Assembly: GCA_036785325.1 (NCBI GenBank)
Contig: JAXIVH010000154.1
Location: 310,001-374,000 of the forward strand
Direction of reading: 5' to 3'
DNA length: 64,000 nt
Source: Urophycis tenuis
Lineage: Eukaryota > Chordata > Actinopteri > Gadiformes > Phycidae
Below the pieces are notes generated by a model. That model was not told the origin of the DNA and made no database searches. It saw only the letters and a program-made list of their open reading frames with translations. The position numbers were made by a program, and so were the translations under genes. The stretch's first letter is position 1; every line of letters starts with the position of its first letter. Positions 29,988 to 42,512 of this stretch are shown piece after piece.

Positions 29988-32869
29988 GTGGACAGGCCTA
30001 CTCTTCATTTCAATGTTCTACGACCTATACTGAGATTCACCCCTCAGTCATTGGTCAAATTCGAACTTTTTAACACTCAATCCATCAACAATAAATCCAC
30101 CCTGATTGAAGAACATATCAGGGATAAAGGACTCAACTTCATGTGTTTAACAGAAACCTGGCATCAGCCAGAGGTTTACTCTGCCCTAAATGAAGCTTGT
30201 CCTCCAGGTTACAGCTACTTGGAGGCAGCTCGCAGCACTGGCCGCGGTGGTGGCCTTGCTGTCATTCATCGACAGGACCTGGAGTGGTCCCCCATCCCAC
30301 TGCCTACAATATCCTCCTGCGAGTGTCTTGCATTTAAATGTAAGCCCCCTTTTCCCATGACTGTTCTCCTCATCTACCGGCCCCCAAAACTCAACTCTGC
30401 TTTCATCCCGGAAATGACTGATCTCCTCATAACACTCTGTTCTACCTCTGCCACTATCATAATCCTGGGAGATATAAATATTCATGTCGACACCTCCTCA
30501 TGCCACTTCGCTGCCGATTTCCTCCAGTTACTGGACTCCCTCAATCTACAACAACATGTTGATGTCCCCACACATTCCAGGGGACACACACTCGATCTAG
30601 TCATCTCTAACTCCGCCCCCATCAGAAACCTACAGGTTTACAATCTTGGTGTTTCTGACCACAAGGTTGTATCAATGGAGTTGCCCTTTCCTTCCCCCCA
30701 CTCCAAACCCAAGCGGCAGATCCATTTCAGGAACCTGAAAAACATCAATGCGGATGCCCTGGCCCTGGACCTTCGACTTCTCACCTCTGGCTCTACTGAC
30801 TTCCTTTCCGTAACTGACTCAGTGGATTTTTACAATCAGTCCCTGAGTAATCTCCTGGACCTCCATGCCCCCTTAACATCGAGATCAGTTTCATTTTCGC
30901 GCTCGGCACCCTGGTACACCTGCGAGCTGCGGAAGATGAAGACGGCTGGGCGTGTCCTTGAGCGGCGGCTCAAGGCCTCTGGACTGTCTGTCCACAAACA
31001 AGCATACAGGGAACACAGGAGGGCATATGCAGAAGCTCTGAGAGATGCACGGTCCAGGTTTTACTCTACCATCATCAACAACAGCACTGGTAACTCCAAA
31101 CAACTCTTTTCTACAATAAACCACCTTCTCAAACCCCCTGCACCCTCCCATTCTGAGGCCACCGAGGAGAGGTGCAACATGCATATCAGTTTCTTCAAGC
31201 AAAAAGTTGAGAACATCCGCTCGCTCCTCTCCACCACTGCTGCCCTGCCTCCCCCTACTGCCGACTCACCGTTTGTGATTGTCCAGCCCCTCCGCACCTT
31301 CTATGATGTCACGCAGGAAGAGGTGGAGGACATCATCAAAAAAATGAAGACATCCACCTGTGCCTTGGACCCTTTCCCCTCAGCCCTGCTGAAGGCCAAC
31401 ATCTCTGCTATCTCTCCACTCATCACCAAGATCATAAACCAGTCCCTCCTGGTCGGCCATATTCCATCTGCGTTAAAAACTGCTGTCATCAAACCATTAC
31501 TGAAAAAACCCACTCTGGATCCAGAAGTCCTCTCCAACTACAGGCCCATCTCCAATCTTCCATTCCTATCAAAGGTTCTGGAAAAAACAGTTGCAGCCCA
31601 ACTTCAGGATCACCTCAAACACAACAACCTCTTTGAGAAGTTTCAGTCTGGTTTTCGCCCCGGCCATAGCACTGGAACAGCCTTGGTCAGGGTCACAAAT
31701 GACCCCCTGATGTCAGCAGACACTGGTTCCCCATCTCTCCTCATCCTCTTGGACCTAACAGCTGCCTTCGATACGGTTGACCACAGCATCCTCCTCCACC
31801 GCCTAAAATACACCATTGGACTCTCAGAAACTGTACACCACTGGTTCACTTCATATCTGACCAACAGAACCGAGCATGTTGCCCTCGGTAAAGCTAAGTC
31901 ACTCACCCATAACGTCACCTGCGGTGTCCCTCAGGGCTCAGTGCTGGGCCCCACCCTTTTCTCCCTCTACCTGCTCCCCCTGGGCAATGTCATCAGCAAG
32001 CATGGGGTATCCTACCATTGCTATGCTGATGACACACAATTATACCTAAGGACAACCCCCACTTCCTCTGCTCCCCTGCCAACGTCCACCCTGACCACCT
32101 GCCTGGAGGAGATAGAGGCGTGGATGAAGCTCAATTTCCTACAGTTAAACACTTCCAAAACTGAAGCCATCCTAGTCGGCACACCACATCAGCTCCGCTC
32201 TTCTACCATCACCAGTATCACCTTCTCTGGCCAGAACATCCCCCTTTCCACATCTGTCACTAACCTGGGTGTTAAAATGGACTCTCACCTTACCTTTGAC
32301 ACCCACATCAAACACCTCTGCAAGATCTCATTTCACCACCTCAGAAACATCGCTAAACTCCGTCCAACACTTACCCTGGGTGATGCAGAGAAGCTCGTCC
32401 ACGCCTTTGTCTCCTCCAGGCTGGACTACTGCAATGCACTCCTCATCGGGATCTCTGGCAAGACCATACAGAGACTCCAATACATTCAGAACAGCGCTGC
32501 CAGGATCCTGATGAGGGTGCGCAAACATGACCACATCACCCCCATCCTGAAATCGCTCCACTGGCTCCCGGTCGCACTCAGAATTCAGTACAAGGTCTCC
32601 CTTCTCACCCACCAGTGCATTCATGGTCACGCCCCCCCCTACCTCAGGGAACTCCTCACCCCCAGACCTCCTCACGCTCCCTCCGCTCTGCAGCCACAAA
32701 CACGCTCCAAGTCCCCAGAACCAAGCTCCATACCATGGGTGACCGGGCTTTTTCCTCTGCTGCCCCGAAGCTGTGGAATGCCCTCCCTGACCACCTCAGG
32801 GCCCCACAGACTACAGATGCTTTTAAACGAGGCCTAAAAACCTATCTCTTTGAAAAAGCATTCTGCTAA
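29988..32869 (+). pseudogene. L2-2 endonuclease/reverse transcriptase, one late frameshift
   Basis: The frame is open for 949 codons (29988-32837). The APE-type endonuclease shows LFNTQSINNK, MCLTETW, LIYRPPK, IIILGDINIHV and VSDHKVVSMEL. The RT shows YRPISNLPFLSKVLEK, QSGFRPGHSTGTAL, LLDLTAAFDTVDH, GVPQGSVLGPTLF and the catalytic YADDTQLYL. The C-terminal SRLDYCNALLIGIS block is typical of L2. Near 32630-32700 the frame shifts: the usual tail (MGDRAFSSAAPKLWNALP) lies in another frame ending at 32869. Only the last 60 or so residues are affected. ORF1 is not seen. The start at MDRPTLHF is uncertain because no relative is available. Confidence 0.9.
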
Positions 32870-33042
32870 ATGTTCTTTTATTGGTTTTTAGGTTTCACAC
32901 TTTTTAAAACTATTTATTGCCATTTCTGTTTTTAATTGTATAAATTCCAACTGTTTTTAATCCCTTCTCTGCTCTGTAGCACTTTGAGATTGCTCAAATG
33001 TAAAGTGCAATACAAATAAAATTCATTATTATTCATTATTAC
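29988..33042 (+). mobile_element. L2-clade LINE (L2-2), near full length
   Basis: It carries endonuclease and reverse transcriptase in one frame. It ends with a short 3' UTR, GCAATACAAATAAAATTC, and an ATTATT repeat (to about 33042), like L2-1. The 5' border is not clear. It lies in the unique centre between the inverted arms. Confidence 0.88.
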
Positions 33043-33629
33043 TCTCTGGACCCCCTACACAGGACCACGGAGCGGGCCTGCTGGGGGGTCCCCCCGTCTT
33101 GGGGGGGTCACAGACACCCGGAAAAAAAACAACTGCTGCGCAATGGGGTCAGCACCTTTGAACCCTTGACCACCTTGAACCCCCCGCACACCCTGCGGCC
33201 ACACCCTCCACCCACCACGGCTCTGGGTGGAGCACCGGGGGGGACAACGGACTCCTCCTGCTCCTCCTGCTGCTCCTCCTGCTGCTCCTCCTGCTGCTCC
33301 TCCTGTGACTTTGTATCTGTAACCCTCTCTCTCTCACTCTCCAACGACCCGCTACTCTGCGTTGTGTTCTCTCTTTGGTGGGCGGCTGTGTGTAGAATGA
33401 ATCCACACGGGAGATGGAGGTGTTCTGAAATGGTGGCGAGATGTTGTTTGTTTTTCAGCAGTCTATAAGGTTGATGAAGTACATTCAAAATAAAATGGCA
33501 TCCAACGCTAAACCTGCATCAGCCCTACGGTATATCAAAGGGATCAAAAAGCATTAACATAAACAAACCAATCAATAAATAAGGACTACAGCGCCACCTA
33601 GTGGCAGAGTAGATACACTGCCTTACATA

Positions 33630-33915
33630 TATGTATGTGTTGTATGTATCATTACATGTATCAGTGTATGTATGTGTTGTATGCATCATTACATGTATCA
33701 GTGTATGTATGTATGTGTTGTATGTATCATTACATGTATCAGTGTATGTATGTGTTGTATGTATCATTACATGTATCAGTGTATGTATGTGTTGTATGTA
33801 TCATTACATGTATCAGTGTATGTATGTGTGTGTTGTATGGATCATTACATGTATCAGTGTATGTATGTATCATTACATGTATCAGTGTATGTATGTATCA
33901 TTACATGTATCAGCG
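33630..33915 (+). repeat. Minisatellite with 37-bp unit
   Basis: Tandem copies of TGTATGTATGTGTTG followed by TATGTATCATTACATGTATC and AG, about seven units with small length variants. All three frames stay open, so the predicted Cys/Tyr-rich proteins are artefacts. Confidence 0.93.
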
Positions 33916-34112
33916 TATCAGTTATTTATCACCAGGTCTCGTGCGTCATGATTTGAAGCCGTCGATCACGTCGGCGATCGCCCACCAGCGACGTCACGAC
34001 TGGAAACACGAGGCGTTCAAATGACGGTTCAGAGAGCTGCTGAGAGGCAGCAGAATGCAGAACTCACTGCAGTCTGCGGGCCGAGCCCTCGAAGAAGAGG
34101 GTTGAAGAGGCT

Positions 34113-34336
<224 letters not shown>

Positions 34337-34555
34337 TGAGATGAGGCAGAGCTGACGGAGCAGCGGCTCCACCCTGTGTGAGGACTCAGAGCGCCACGTG
34401 AACAGGGCGGAGGTCTCCACCTCCACCAGCTGTGACCTCCAGGAAGAGGAAGCAGCAGCCGGGGTGACAAATGTACACAAGATGGCCGACGGTACGGACC
34501 GGTGTGTGATATCAACAGAGGAACATGATGATGTATTGATCTGGTGATTATTCAA

Positions 34556-34776
34556 TGTGATGATTGTAATGTTTCTAATCTTAATGAAGAAACTTGGGTT
34601 CTTAACTAAACGTATTTATTAACATAGCAGGTCAGGAGGATACAAGTACACCGTCAGGTTCATTGTTCATCTTCTGATGACTTGCAATACACAGACACAC
34701 ATCCGGGGAGTACATCATATCTGCGTCCATCTAGTGGCAGGAGGTAAAACTGCAATACATTTTACTTATCATCACA
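34556..34776 (-). repeat. 3' LTR of gypsy-2 (221 bp)
   Basis: On the minus strand it starts TGTGATGAT and ends ATCATCACA, a perfect 9-bp inversion. It is preceded by a polypurine tract (AGAAAAAGGGGGA, 34777-34790). An AATAAA lies in its second half. No second LTR is present because the element is cut off at 37705. Confidence 0.82.
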
Positions 34777-35016
34777 TCCCCCTTTTTCTAGAGGTGAAAA
34801 CATTATACAAACTATTGTACCAGCAATCTCATACTAGCAATTTTATCAAGTACTCTTTAAACTTATCATAAGCAGTTTGTATCTGTGTATTATTATTTTC
34901 TTTTAATTTCGCATATGATTATGAACTCATTTTTACTTCTTCTTTTCAACTTAACATTACTTAATAAACGCAAACATGAACTCATTTTTCAATGAAAAGG
35001 ATACAGCTCATAGTCC

Positions 35017-36090
35017 TTATAGATTCAGCCTGTCAGGTGCTTTGACAGTGCGTGATGATCTTCTCAACTCTGGCAAGTCAGTCTCTACAGCTCTCTGGTG
35101 ATCATCCGGCGGTGGATCATCTGGTGCGGTGGAGGCTGGATCTCGCTGCGGATCTTCATCAGTCTGTTCTTGCCAGGTGTCTTGTGTTTTGAGTAGACTC
35201 CGTCGATTTCTCCTGAGGACTTGGCCATCCTCTGTTTTGACGTTGTAAGATCTTGGACTCACTTCCTCAAGAACGGTTGCTTTCTTGCTCCATGTGTTGG
35301 AATCATGTATTCTTACTGTGTCATGCCTAGCCAGTGGTACTAAGCTTTTTTTTACTTGTCATAATTTGCTTTTTGTCTCTTTTGCAGACGTTTTTGTCTT
35401 TGTTTCACTTCCTTTTGTTTCTGTTCAGAGGTGTATGGAAGTGTGGTGCGTAGTCTGCGTCCCATAAGAATTTCTGCAGGGGACAGGCCATGCTCAAGAG
35501 GGGAAGCTCGATAACTCAGCAGCGCCAAGTATGGATCTGACTGACTTTCTTGTGCTTTCTTGAGCATCTGCTTGACTATGTGCACACCTTTCTCTGCCTT
35601 TCCGTTGGATTGAGCATACAGGGGACTAGAAGTCACATGACGAAAGTCATATTCCTGTGCAAAATCCTGGAACTCTTTGCAGCTATAGGACGGGCCGTTG
35701 TCGCTGTAAACAACTTGAGGAATCCCGTGCCTTGCAAAGATTGATTTCATGTGCTTAATCACACAGACGGCTGACATGCTGGGAAGCAGTGCGATCTCTG
35801 GGTAGTTGGATAGGTAGTCGATTACAAGCAGGTAATTCTTTCCATCCAAGTAGAACAAATCAGTCCCAACTTTTTGCCAGGGCTCGTCAGGTATTTCTGT
35901 GATTACCATGGGCTCTTTTGGCTGCTTAGCTTGATGTTTTAGACATATTTTACATTTTGACACCATTCTGTCTATGTCAGCATTTATGCTTGGCCAGTAA
36001 ATTGAGGTTCTAGCCCTTCTCTTGCACTTTTCCATGCCTAGATGTCCTTCATGCAATCTTTTAAGCATCTTTTTGATCTCAGAGACTGAG
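35017..36090 (-). pseudogene. Gypsy-2 integrase and C-terminal tail
   Basis: The zinc-finger half reads LHEGHLGMEKCKRRA with CKICLKHQAK. The catalytic core shows VGTDLFYLDGKNYLLVIDY, VVYSDNGPSYSCKEF and YAQSNGKAEKGVHIVKQML, so all three DDE positions are present. The frame stops at 35352 after KANYDK. The remaining tail (SPRSYNVKTEDGQVLRRNRR ... LRRSSRTVKAPDRL) lies in another frame ending at 35017, so one more shift is present. The polypurine tract and LTR follow. Confidence 0.88.
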
Positions 36091-37705
36091 GAATGACCAC
36101 TCTATTCTTTCTTAACAGCAGTCCATTAACAAAGCTCAGCTCTCCTCTTACACTGTAGAATTGTTGACACTCACCCCGTGGCCAATCTTTCTGTATCAGC
36201 TGGATGACTCTCTGCAGTACGACATCCTTCTTGGTTTCCTCAGCGATCAGCCTGGACTTCATGTCGGAGATGGGCAGTGTCTCGGTGATCAGGTTCACAT
36301 GAAGATTCACTTCACTTTCCGTGGAACACTCCGCCTGCTCCTCTCTCTGTGTGGTTGCCCTCGACAGAGCGTCGGCCACCACTATGTGTTTTCCAGGTGT
36401 GTAAATCAGGTCGAAATCATAGCGCTGTAGCTTCATCATGAGCCTTTGAATGCGTGGTGACATTTCACTGAGATTTTTCTTGATGATGGCTATAAGCGGT
36501 TTGTGGTCTTTCTCTGCTACAAACTTTGGCAAGCCAAACACATAGCCATGGAACTTCTGGAACCCGTACACCAGCCCCAAACACTCTTTTTCAATTTGAG
36601 CGTAGCGGCACTCAGCACTTGTCATCGTTCTCGACGCATAGGCGACAGGCTTCCAGTCTTCTCCACATGCCTGTAGTAGAACAGCTCCAATGCCATCCTT
36701 TGATGAGTCGGTGGATATCTTTATCCTTTTCGAAGGATCGAAAAACGTCAGCACTGGCTCTGTTGTGAGAGTTGTTTTCAGACGGGACCATTCTGCCTCA
36801 TGTTCAGATGTCCACTTGAACTCACACCTGTTACGCAGTAGCTCTCTTAAGTGCACTGTCTTGGAGGATACATTTGGAATGAATTTTCCAATGAAGTTGA
36901 TCATGCCTAATGCACGCAGCACACCTTTTTTGTCTTCAGGTCTTGGCATTTCCAGAATTGCTTTGATCTTGCTTTTATCTGGCTCGACACCTGCTGGTGT
37001 CAACTTGTCACCCAGAAAGGTGATTTCATTCACTCCAAACTGACACTTAGATCTGTTCAGCTTCAGCTGGTACTTCTGGACTCTCTGAAGCACTTTGATG
37101 AGCCTTTCATTGTGTTGCTCAAGTGTGGATCCCCACAAAATCAAATCATCCACATACACACGTACGCCTTCAATGCCCTCTATGATGTGCTCCATCGTTC
37201 TGTGGAATACCTCTGGAGCGGAGCATATGCCAAAAGGCATTCTCTGGAAGCAGTAGCGCCCATACGGTGTATTGAAAGTACAGTACTTTGTGCTGTCCTC
37301 ATGCAGTTTCAACTGCCAGAAGCCTTGAGAGGCGTCCAATTTACTAAAGTATTTGGCTCCGGCCATCTCGCTTGTTATCTCATCTCTGGTAGGTATTTGA
37401 TAATGTTCTCTTTTTATGTTGTTATTCAGATCTTTTGGATCCATGCACACACGTAATTCTCCATTCGATTTTCTGACACACACCATCGAATTCACCGATT
37501 CAGTAGGCTCTTCCACTTTCTTTATCACACCCAGTGACATCATTCTATCCAGTTCTTGTTTCAGCTTTTCTCGTAGGGGAGCTGGAACGCGCCTGGGAGC
37601 ATGGACGACTGGCTCTGCATCATCCTTCAGTTGTATCTTGTAGGTGAATGGTAAAACTCCAAACCCCTTGAAGATGTCTGGGTACTGCACACCGTACTGT
37701 ACCAC
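36038..37705 (-). pseudogene. pol: Gypsy-2 reverse transcriptase and RNase H
   Basis: RT motifs in order: VCMDPKDLNNNIKREHY, FSKLDASQGFWQLKL, MPFGICSAPEVFHRTM and the catalytic VYVDDLILWG. The connection domain has FLGDKLTPAGVEPDK and LRALGMINFIGKFIPN. RNase H has STDSSKDGIGAVLLQ, AQIEKECLGLVYGFQ and AEKDHKPLIAI. An integrase linker follows (VNGLLLRKNRVVIPQSLR). The frame is open for 555 codons, with no start of its own because the N-terminal part is cut. A single-base shift near 36070-36090 separates it from integrase. Confidence 0.92.
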
Positions 37706-38054
37706 ATCACCAGGTCATCATCAGGTCAGGTCATCATCAGGTCATCACCAGGTCAGGTCATCATCAGGTCATCATCAGGTCAGGTCATCACCCGTCAGGT
37801 CATCATCAGGTCAACATCAGGTCATCATCAGGTCAGGTCATCATCAGGTCATCATCAGGTCAGGTCATCATCAGGTCATCATCAGGTCATCATCAGGTCA
37901 TCATCAGGTCATCACCAGGTCAGGTCATCATCAGGTCAGGTCATCATCAGGTCAGGTCAACATCAGGTCATCATCAGGTCAGGTCATCACCCGTCAGGTC
38001 ATCATAAAACAGAACCACATGGTCTTTAAAAGTACAACAGGACCCACAGCCACT

Positions 38055-38452
38055 TGTGAGGAAAAATATTATCTAGCAATGGTACGGTTAGGTTGATCTG
38101 ACATTCTGAAGAAGGACATAGTGAAGATTGTATTCCTCTTGGCGACTTTAAGTCTGGCTCTCTGGAACTTGGAGACATAACATAAAGTGATAGAAAGATA
38201 CACCTACGTCATATCAAATCTGCTTAGTAACATGTAATCTTTATACATTATAAGCCAATCAGAATGGGACACTCCTGTCATGCTGTTCCAATTTGGGACT
38301 TGTATATAATGGACTGTGTTTCCGGGAGCAGGGAGAAGGAACTGAGGAAGATTCACGCACAAATCTCTTGCTCGATGAAATCCTCTGCTTCTCCTTGTAA
38401 GCCTACGAGACCAATAAACAACTTCAGCTTAAACTATATAGAGTTCCTGACA
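38055..38452 (+). repeat. LTR-like unit in segment A'
   Basis: Twin of 28442-28840. It starts TGTGAGGAAA and ends CCTGACA, with TATATAAT near 38302 and AATAAA near 38413. No internal retroelement genes lie beside it. Confidence 0.5.
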
Positions 38453-39739
38453 CTTCTTGTTCTTCAGCATCAACAACAATCTCCTCACTATCACCACTCA
38501 AACACAAAGCCCATCCACCCTGAAAGGAATCCTGATATAAATATCATACTTGATAATTGTCATAATTATGATCACTATTATTAGTATGATTTGTAGCCCT
38601 ATGGAAATTTAGGCCTAACAATTAAACGTTAATTGATTAATAAATAGGAATTAATAAATATTATGAATAGAAGCATAAGTAGAATAAGTTTATTAATAGA
38701 ATAAATAGGACTTAAAAAACGATGTATATGTTTGATATGGCATATTGAATAGAGTTTCATGGTTAAGTTAAGGTGTTGAGTTATTTACATGATGTAAATT
38801 GTATTTTGTTTTCTTTATCACTACATTCATGATGTTGGGAATGTTTTAAGAATGTTTTATTTTCAATGCTGTATGAGAGTAAATTCGAATGTAAAGTTTG
38901 CATTTTGTTTATTTCTCAGCCAATGACAAACGAGTGAAAGGTGAGGTGTCACGTGGGACGAGGGGAACGTAGCGGGCACGAGGACGAGAGGAAGGAGAAG
39001 GCGAAAAAGTGACAAGACGAGTTGAGATACTTGGGTAAAACACTCAGTAAATCATGACGGTTGTTAATGTGGTAAGAGGAACGACTAGTGACTCTTACGG
39101 AAGCATGGCACAGTAGTGTAGTTGTGTTAGGTTACTTTATTTCGAGAACTCGGACTGAACCACCGAAGTGCGTCAGGAAGCTAACTCGGCTAGAGCTAGT
39201 TTGTTAGTCGTGGACTTCAAGGTCTCCATCTCGGACGCCTTGGATGCGCATCGTCTGGACTGCTCGGCTGCACGCACGAGGACCGGGGGACGGAAGAGTC
39301 CAGCGGACTACTCGGATTCCCGGACATGTCGGTGGGCTGTTCGGTGGACGTCTACCCTTTCCATCGTGGACGGCGGCCATTGGTGCTAGTGGAAAGGTTC
39401 CTGTGTTCTCGGCGCAGGGGCGCGAAGTAGCCTCGGTGTGTGTGGCTCCTACGATCCCGAGCTTCGTATCAGGCCTGCACCGTTTGACTCATTAACCCAT
39501 TGGGGACCCAAGGTATTATTTAGGTATGTTTGCCGGCTGTAGGGTTTAGAGGTAAATGGTTTTGGAATACTGTTTATTTAATCTGTGTACTGTTGGGTGT
39601 GATGGTCAATGACTACTATGCGTCATAGGCACTAGCTTGTAGCAAGCAACCTTAGCGATAGCTTAGCAATCGAGTAGTGCTAAATGCTACAGCAGGGGTA
39701 CTCAATTAGAAAGTCAAAAGGTCCACGCACCAAATTTCA

Positions 39740-40170
39740 ATTCTAAAACTGTTAGTCCCAATGCTTGATTCTGATTGGCTGATAGGTGTGCTTTATGAGA
39801 CGATAAAGTACACCTGTCCCCATCCAACGCTGCTGCTGACCGCTTCACCGCATCACTCCGCGCATAGCAACGACGACGACGACAATAAAGAAACTCGGAA
39901 CCGGCTTTTTTCTGCTTTGTTATGGAATGGAAAGTTAACTTCGATTTGTTGGGTGGTCTAACTATGGTCGATAAACTGCTTGTGGAAAGGGGCTGTTAAA
40001 AATAAAGTGATTACTTGCAAGCGACGTGTTGTTTCTGCAACCTGGCCGGTAACTACTTCCTCGTATCTGGGAACTACTTTGTTGCGCATCTAGTGAATTA
40101 TTAGTGAAACGGAAGCGTTTTTATTGCTACATGATTTTTCATATTGCCGCGTTGGTAACAGTTTTAGAAT
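39740..40170. mobile_element. MITE-like insertion present only in the right arm
   Basis: ATTCTAAAACTGTTA (39740-39754) and its exact complement TAACAGTTTTAGAAT (40156-40170) form 15-bp inverted ends. The left arm at about 27125 runs through without it. No target duplication could be fixed, because bases beside it are also missing in the other arm. No coding capacity. Confidence 0.7.
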
Positions 40171-40673
40171 AGCAATTAGCCACTCGACGGTGTGAATTAT
40201 GGAAAAATAAGGAACGCCTGTCCAGGGTCCGGAACAGAAACGGTTTAATTCCAAAATTAGAACTCCGAACAAAAAAAAGGCAGTAAATCCACAAAGAACA
40301 TTTGAACTTTGCGCTTCATCAAAAAATATGACAAACACCAGACGTTGGGTATTATCTGTGTTGTCTGTGGATTCATTCAAAGCCAATGAAATGCATTTAG
40401 GCTTTTTAACTGCTAATTTCATTTGGTTCAACAAATCTTCAGCAAGGGTTTCAGTTCGTCTTAGGACGTATTCAGACCAGGAAAGTCCAATAGTTCACTT
40501 GCTTTGGTCCGAACCTTTTTTTTTTTTTTTGGTGCGGTTCGCTTTCAGACTGTACATTTCAGTAAAGGGACCAAAATATGTCAACAAAGCCACGCGCCCT
40601 GAAGTCGTTCGGCTATTGGTCAGAATCGACACGCGCTACACAAAGTGCTAAGTTCAAAAGTGAATGGTAGTCA

Positions 40674-40900
40674 TGGACGCTTTCCGTGCTGTTACTGCTT
40701 TTACTATAATCAAAACTATATGTTTTTTCAATGTTTTGCTATTTTCACAACTGTGTAAGTACTATGCTGTTGTACAAGTAATTTATCAACAACGACGACA
40801 AAGGGCAAGGCGGCTACGGAGGATAACGCTGATGTGTGCTCATCAAGCTGAGACAATTCAGGCTCTTCAAGCAAGACGTATAAGGTATGTGTCGAGATAT
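40674..40900 (+). pseudogene. Harb-3 transposase, N-terminal exon only
   Basis: A frame starting MDAFRAVTAFTIIKTICFFN contains a basic Arg-rich stretch (YQQRRQRARRLRRITLM). Such hydrophobic-basic leaders are found at the start of many Harbinger nucleases. No DDE core follows before the Myb gene, so the rest was deleted. Assignment rests on position and composition. Confidence 0.45.
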
Positions 40901-41249
40901 TCGTATCCATACAGCAGTCTCGCGTTTCACTGCAGGTCACACTATCACTATACACTTCTTGCTAAGAAAGACTCGGTACGTCATTCTCTGTTTTACTGTT
41001 AACGCCCCCATCTGAAAACCACACACCACTCTGAGTCTGACAACATAGTAGCCTATGTGCCTGGGCACACTTGGATAATGACGTTCATCGTTTCGACTTT
41101 CAATCCAGACTGAAATGAAATGTCTCCACTTTATTGTTACACAAGCACTGAATCAAACCCACACTCAAACTGAAGTTCAAATGGAAAATACTGACTGGCC
41201 TTTGTTGAGGTTTACCACAGAGCAAGATAATTAACTTGCAAATAATCAA

Positions 41250-42512
41250 TCAATCCATTAAAACACATTTACATCTCATACAAATGGCTGCTATTAACCT
41301 GGTGAAGGATTTCGGACATTTCATTTGCTCCAGTTGTAGGTAGTACCTGCATAGGCTGCAGCTGTGTGGATAATGATGACATGGGTGGTTAGGCACCCAG
41401 TAATTTGCAGGAGGGTGCTGTGGTGGAGCATGTGGGTGCTGTTGTTGAGTATTAGACATGGCACTGAACAATAGACGGAACATGCTATTGTTCTCTTGCA
41501 TTTGGGCTCGCATCATCTCAAACCGTCTCTCTTCTGCCTCCCGCTGTGCCCTCAGGAAACTCTCTAGGTAGTTGTTTTCTTGTAGTTGACGCTCTTTCTC
41601 AGAATTCATCAGGTCCTCCAGCTGCTGATGTTGCCTTGTCAAGAAAGCCTGCACCCCATCATCGCTCTGTGAAGCCTTGCGTTTTTGCCCTAGATGTTGC
41701 CTGGCTTTAGCCCCGGGAATGCTCGGCATTTTTGCAGTGGGTTCACTGGATGGCATCTCCTGCTTGTCTGTCAAGGGAAGTAAAGCAATAAGTGAGGTTA
41801 AACTCAGATAATGAAACCACATGTTGCAGAATGGTAGGCTACATGGTAACACATTTGAGTCATCAGGACGGTACACAAGAACTAGAACTAGAAGGCAACT
41901 CAACTTCATTACAATGCTTGTAATCTGTGATGGTAGACTGAGTGTATGGTGGAGGCCAGAGTAGGCTACTATGCTGCCCGTTCCCGAATTTGAGCTTTTC
42001 TTTAATGTTCACTGAGTGACAAAGTAACATTTAGGCCTACTGGTCTACTCACCATCTAAAACATCCTCCTCAACGTGAGGTGAGGCGACGCTGCCGTTTC
42101 CAGGTGATGATGGTGGGCTTCGGTGGTTAGCATCCCCGCTGTTAGCGCCACCCGTGTCGCTGCGTGCCGGCAGGGTCCCCTCAACTATGTCAACAGGCGA
42201 GGCAAGGGGCGTTGTCCCCAGAATACTATCGATGTCATCGTAATATATGAACTTTTGTTTAGCGTCACTGGAACCACCACTTTTTGCAAGGATGTCCCTA
42301 ATTTTCATGTAAGTCTGGCAGAGTTTTTTCAGTTTTAGCCTGCATTGCTCTGCTGAGCGAATGAATCCTTTTTCTTTCAACTTATCTGTAAATAACGCAA
42401 AGACGTCGGCGTTTTTATGAGTGCGCTCCAACATATATGATATGTGGGCATCTGTCCAAACGTCCACAAAAGCACGGGTCTCCTCTTCGGCCCACGTTTG
42501 TCCCCTACTCAT
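41250..42512 (-). CDS. Myb/SANT-like protein of Harb-3, two exons, open
   Basis: Exon 1 is 42512-42053 and exon 2 is 41767-41250. The GT-AG borders and phases fit (460 + 518 bp, 325 aa). Residues 5-100 form a trihelix-like Myb domain (TWAEEETRAFVDVWTDAHI, SAEQCRLKLKKLCQTYMKI, FIYYDDIDSILGT). A Ser/Pro/Gly-rich linker follows. Exon 2 begins with a basic patch (KARQHLGQKRKASQ) and continues into a long coiled coil rich in Glu/Gln (RQHQQLEDLMNSEKERQLQE). The C-terminus is His/Pro-rich and cysteine-containing. No disabling change was seen, unlike the Myb genes of Harb-1 and Harb-2. It may still bind element ends, although its own transposase is gone. Confidence 0.82.

Larger units (their letters stand above)
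34556..37705 (-). mobile_element. Ty3/gypsy retrotransposon gypsy-2 (mag/K02A2.6-like), 5'-truncated
   Basis: It has the usual gypsy order RT, RNase H, integrase, then the 3' LTR. Gag, protease and the 5' LTR are absent: the RT frame stops matching at 37705, seven bases from the minisatellite of segment A'. The truncation therefore coincides with the inner edge of the right arm. Confidence 0.88.
37712..40434 (-). repeat. Segment A', right arm of the inverted repeat
   Basis: It mirrors 26953-29459: minisatellite (37712-38010), LTR-like unit (38055-38452), shared frames (for example 38264-38584 and 39244-39495), hAT end (CAGGGGTACTCAATTAG at about 39694) and hAT frame (40434-40225, ALNESTDNTDNTQRLVF). 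The only large difference is the insertion at 39740-40170 plus about 55 bp beside it, absent from the left arm. Confidence 0.9.

Noticed and set aside
34483..34550. Possible first exon of a host gene (ATGGCCGACGG with good start context).
   Set aside because: The frame closes after about 20 codons, and no following exon could be matched before gypsy-2.
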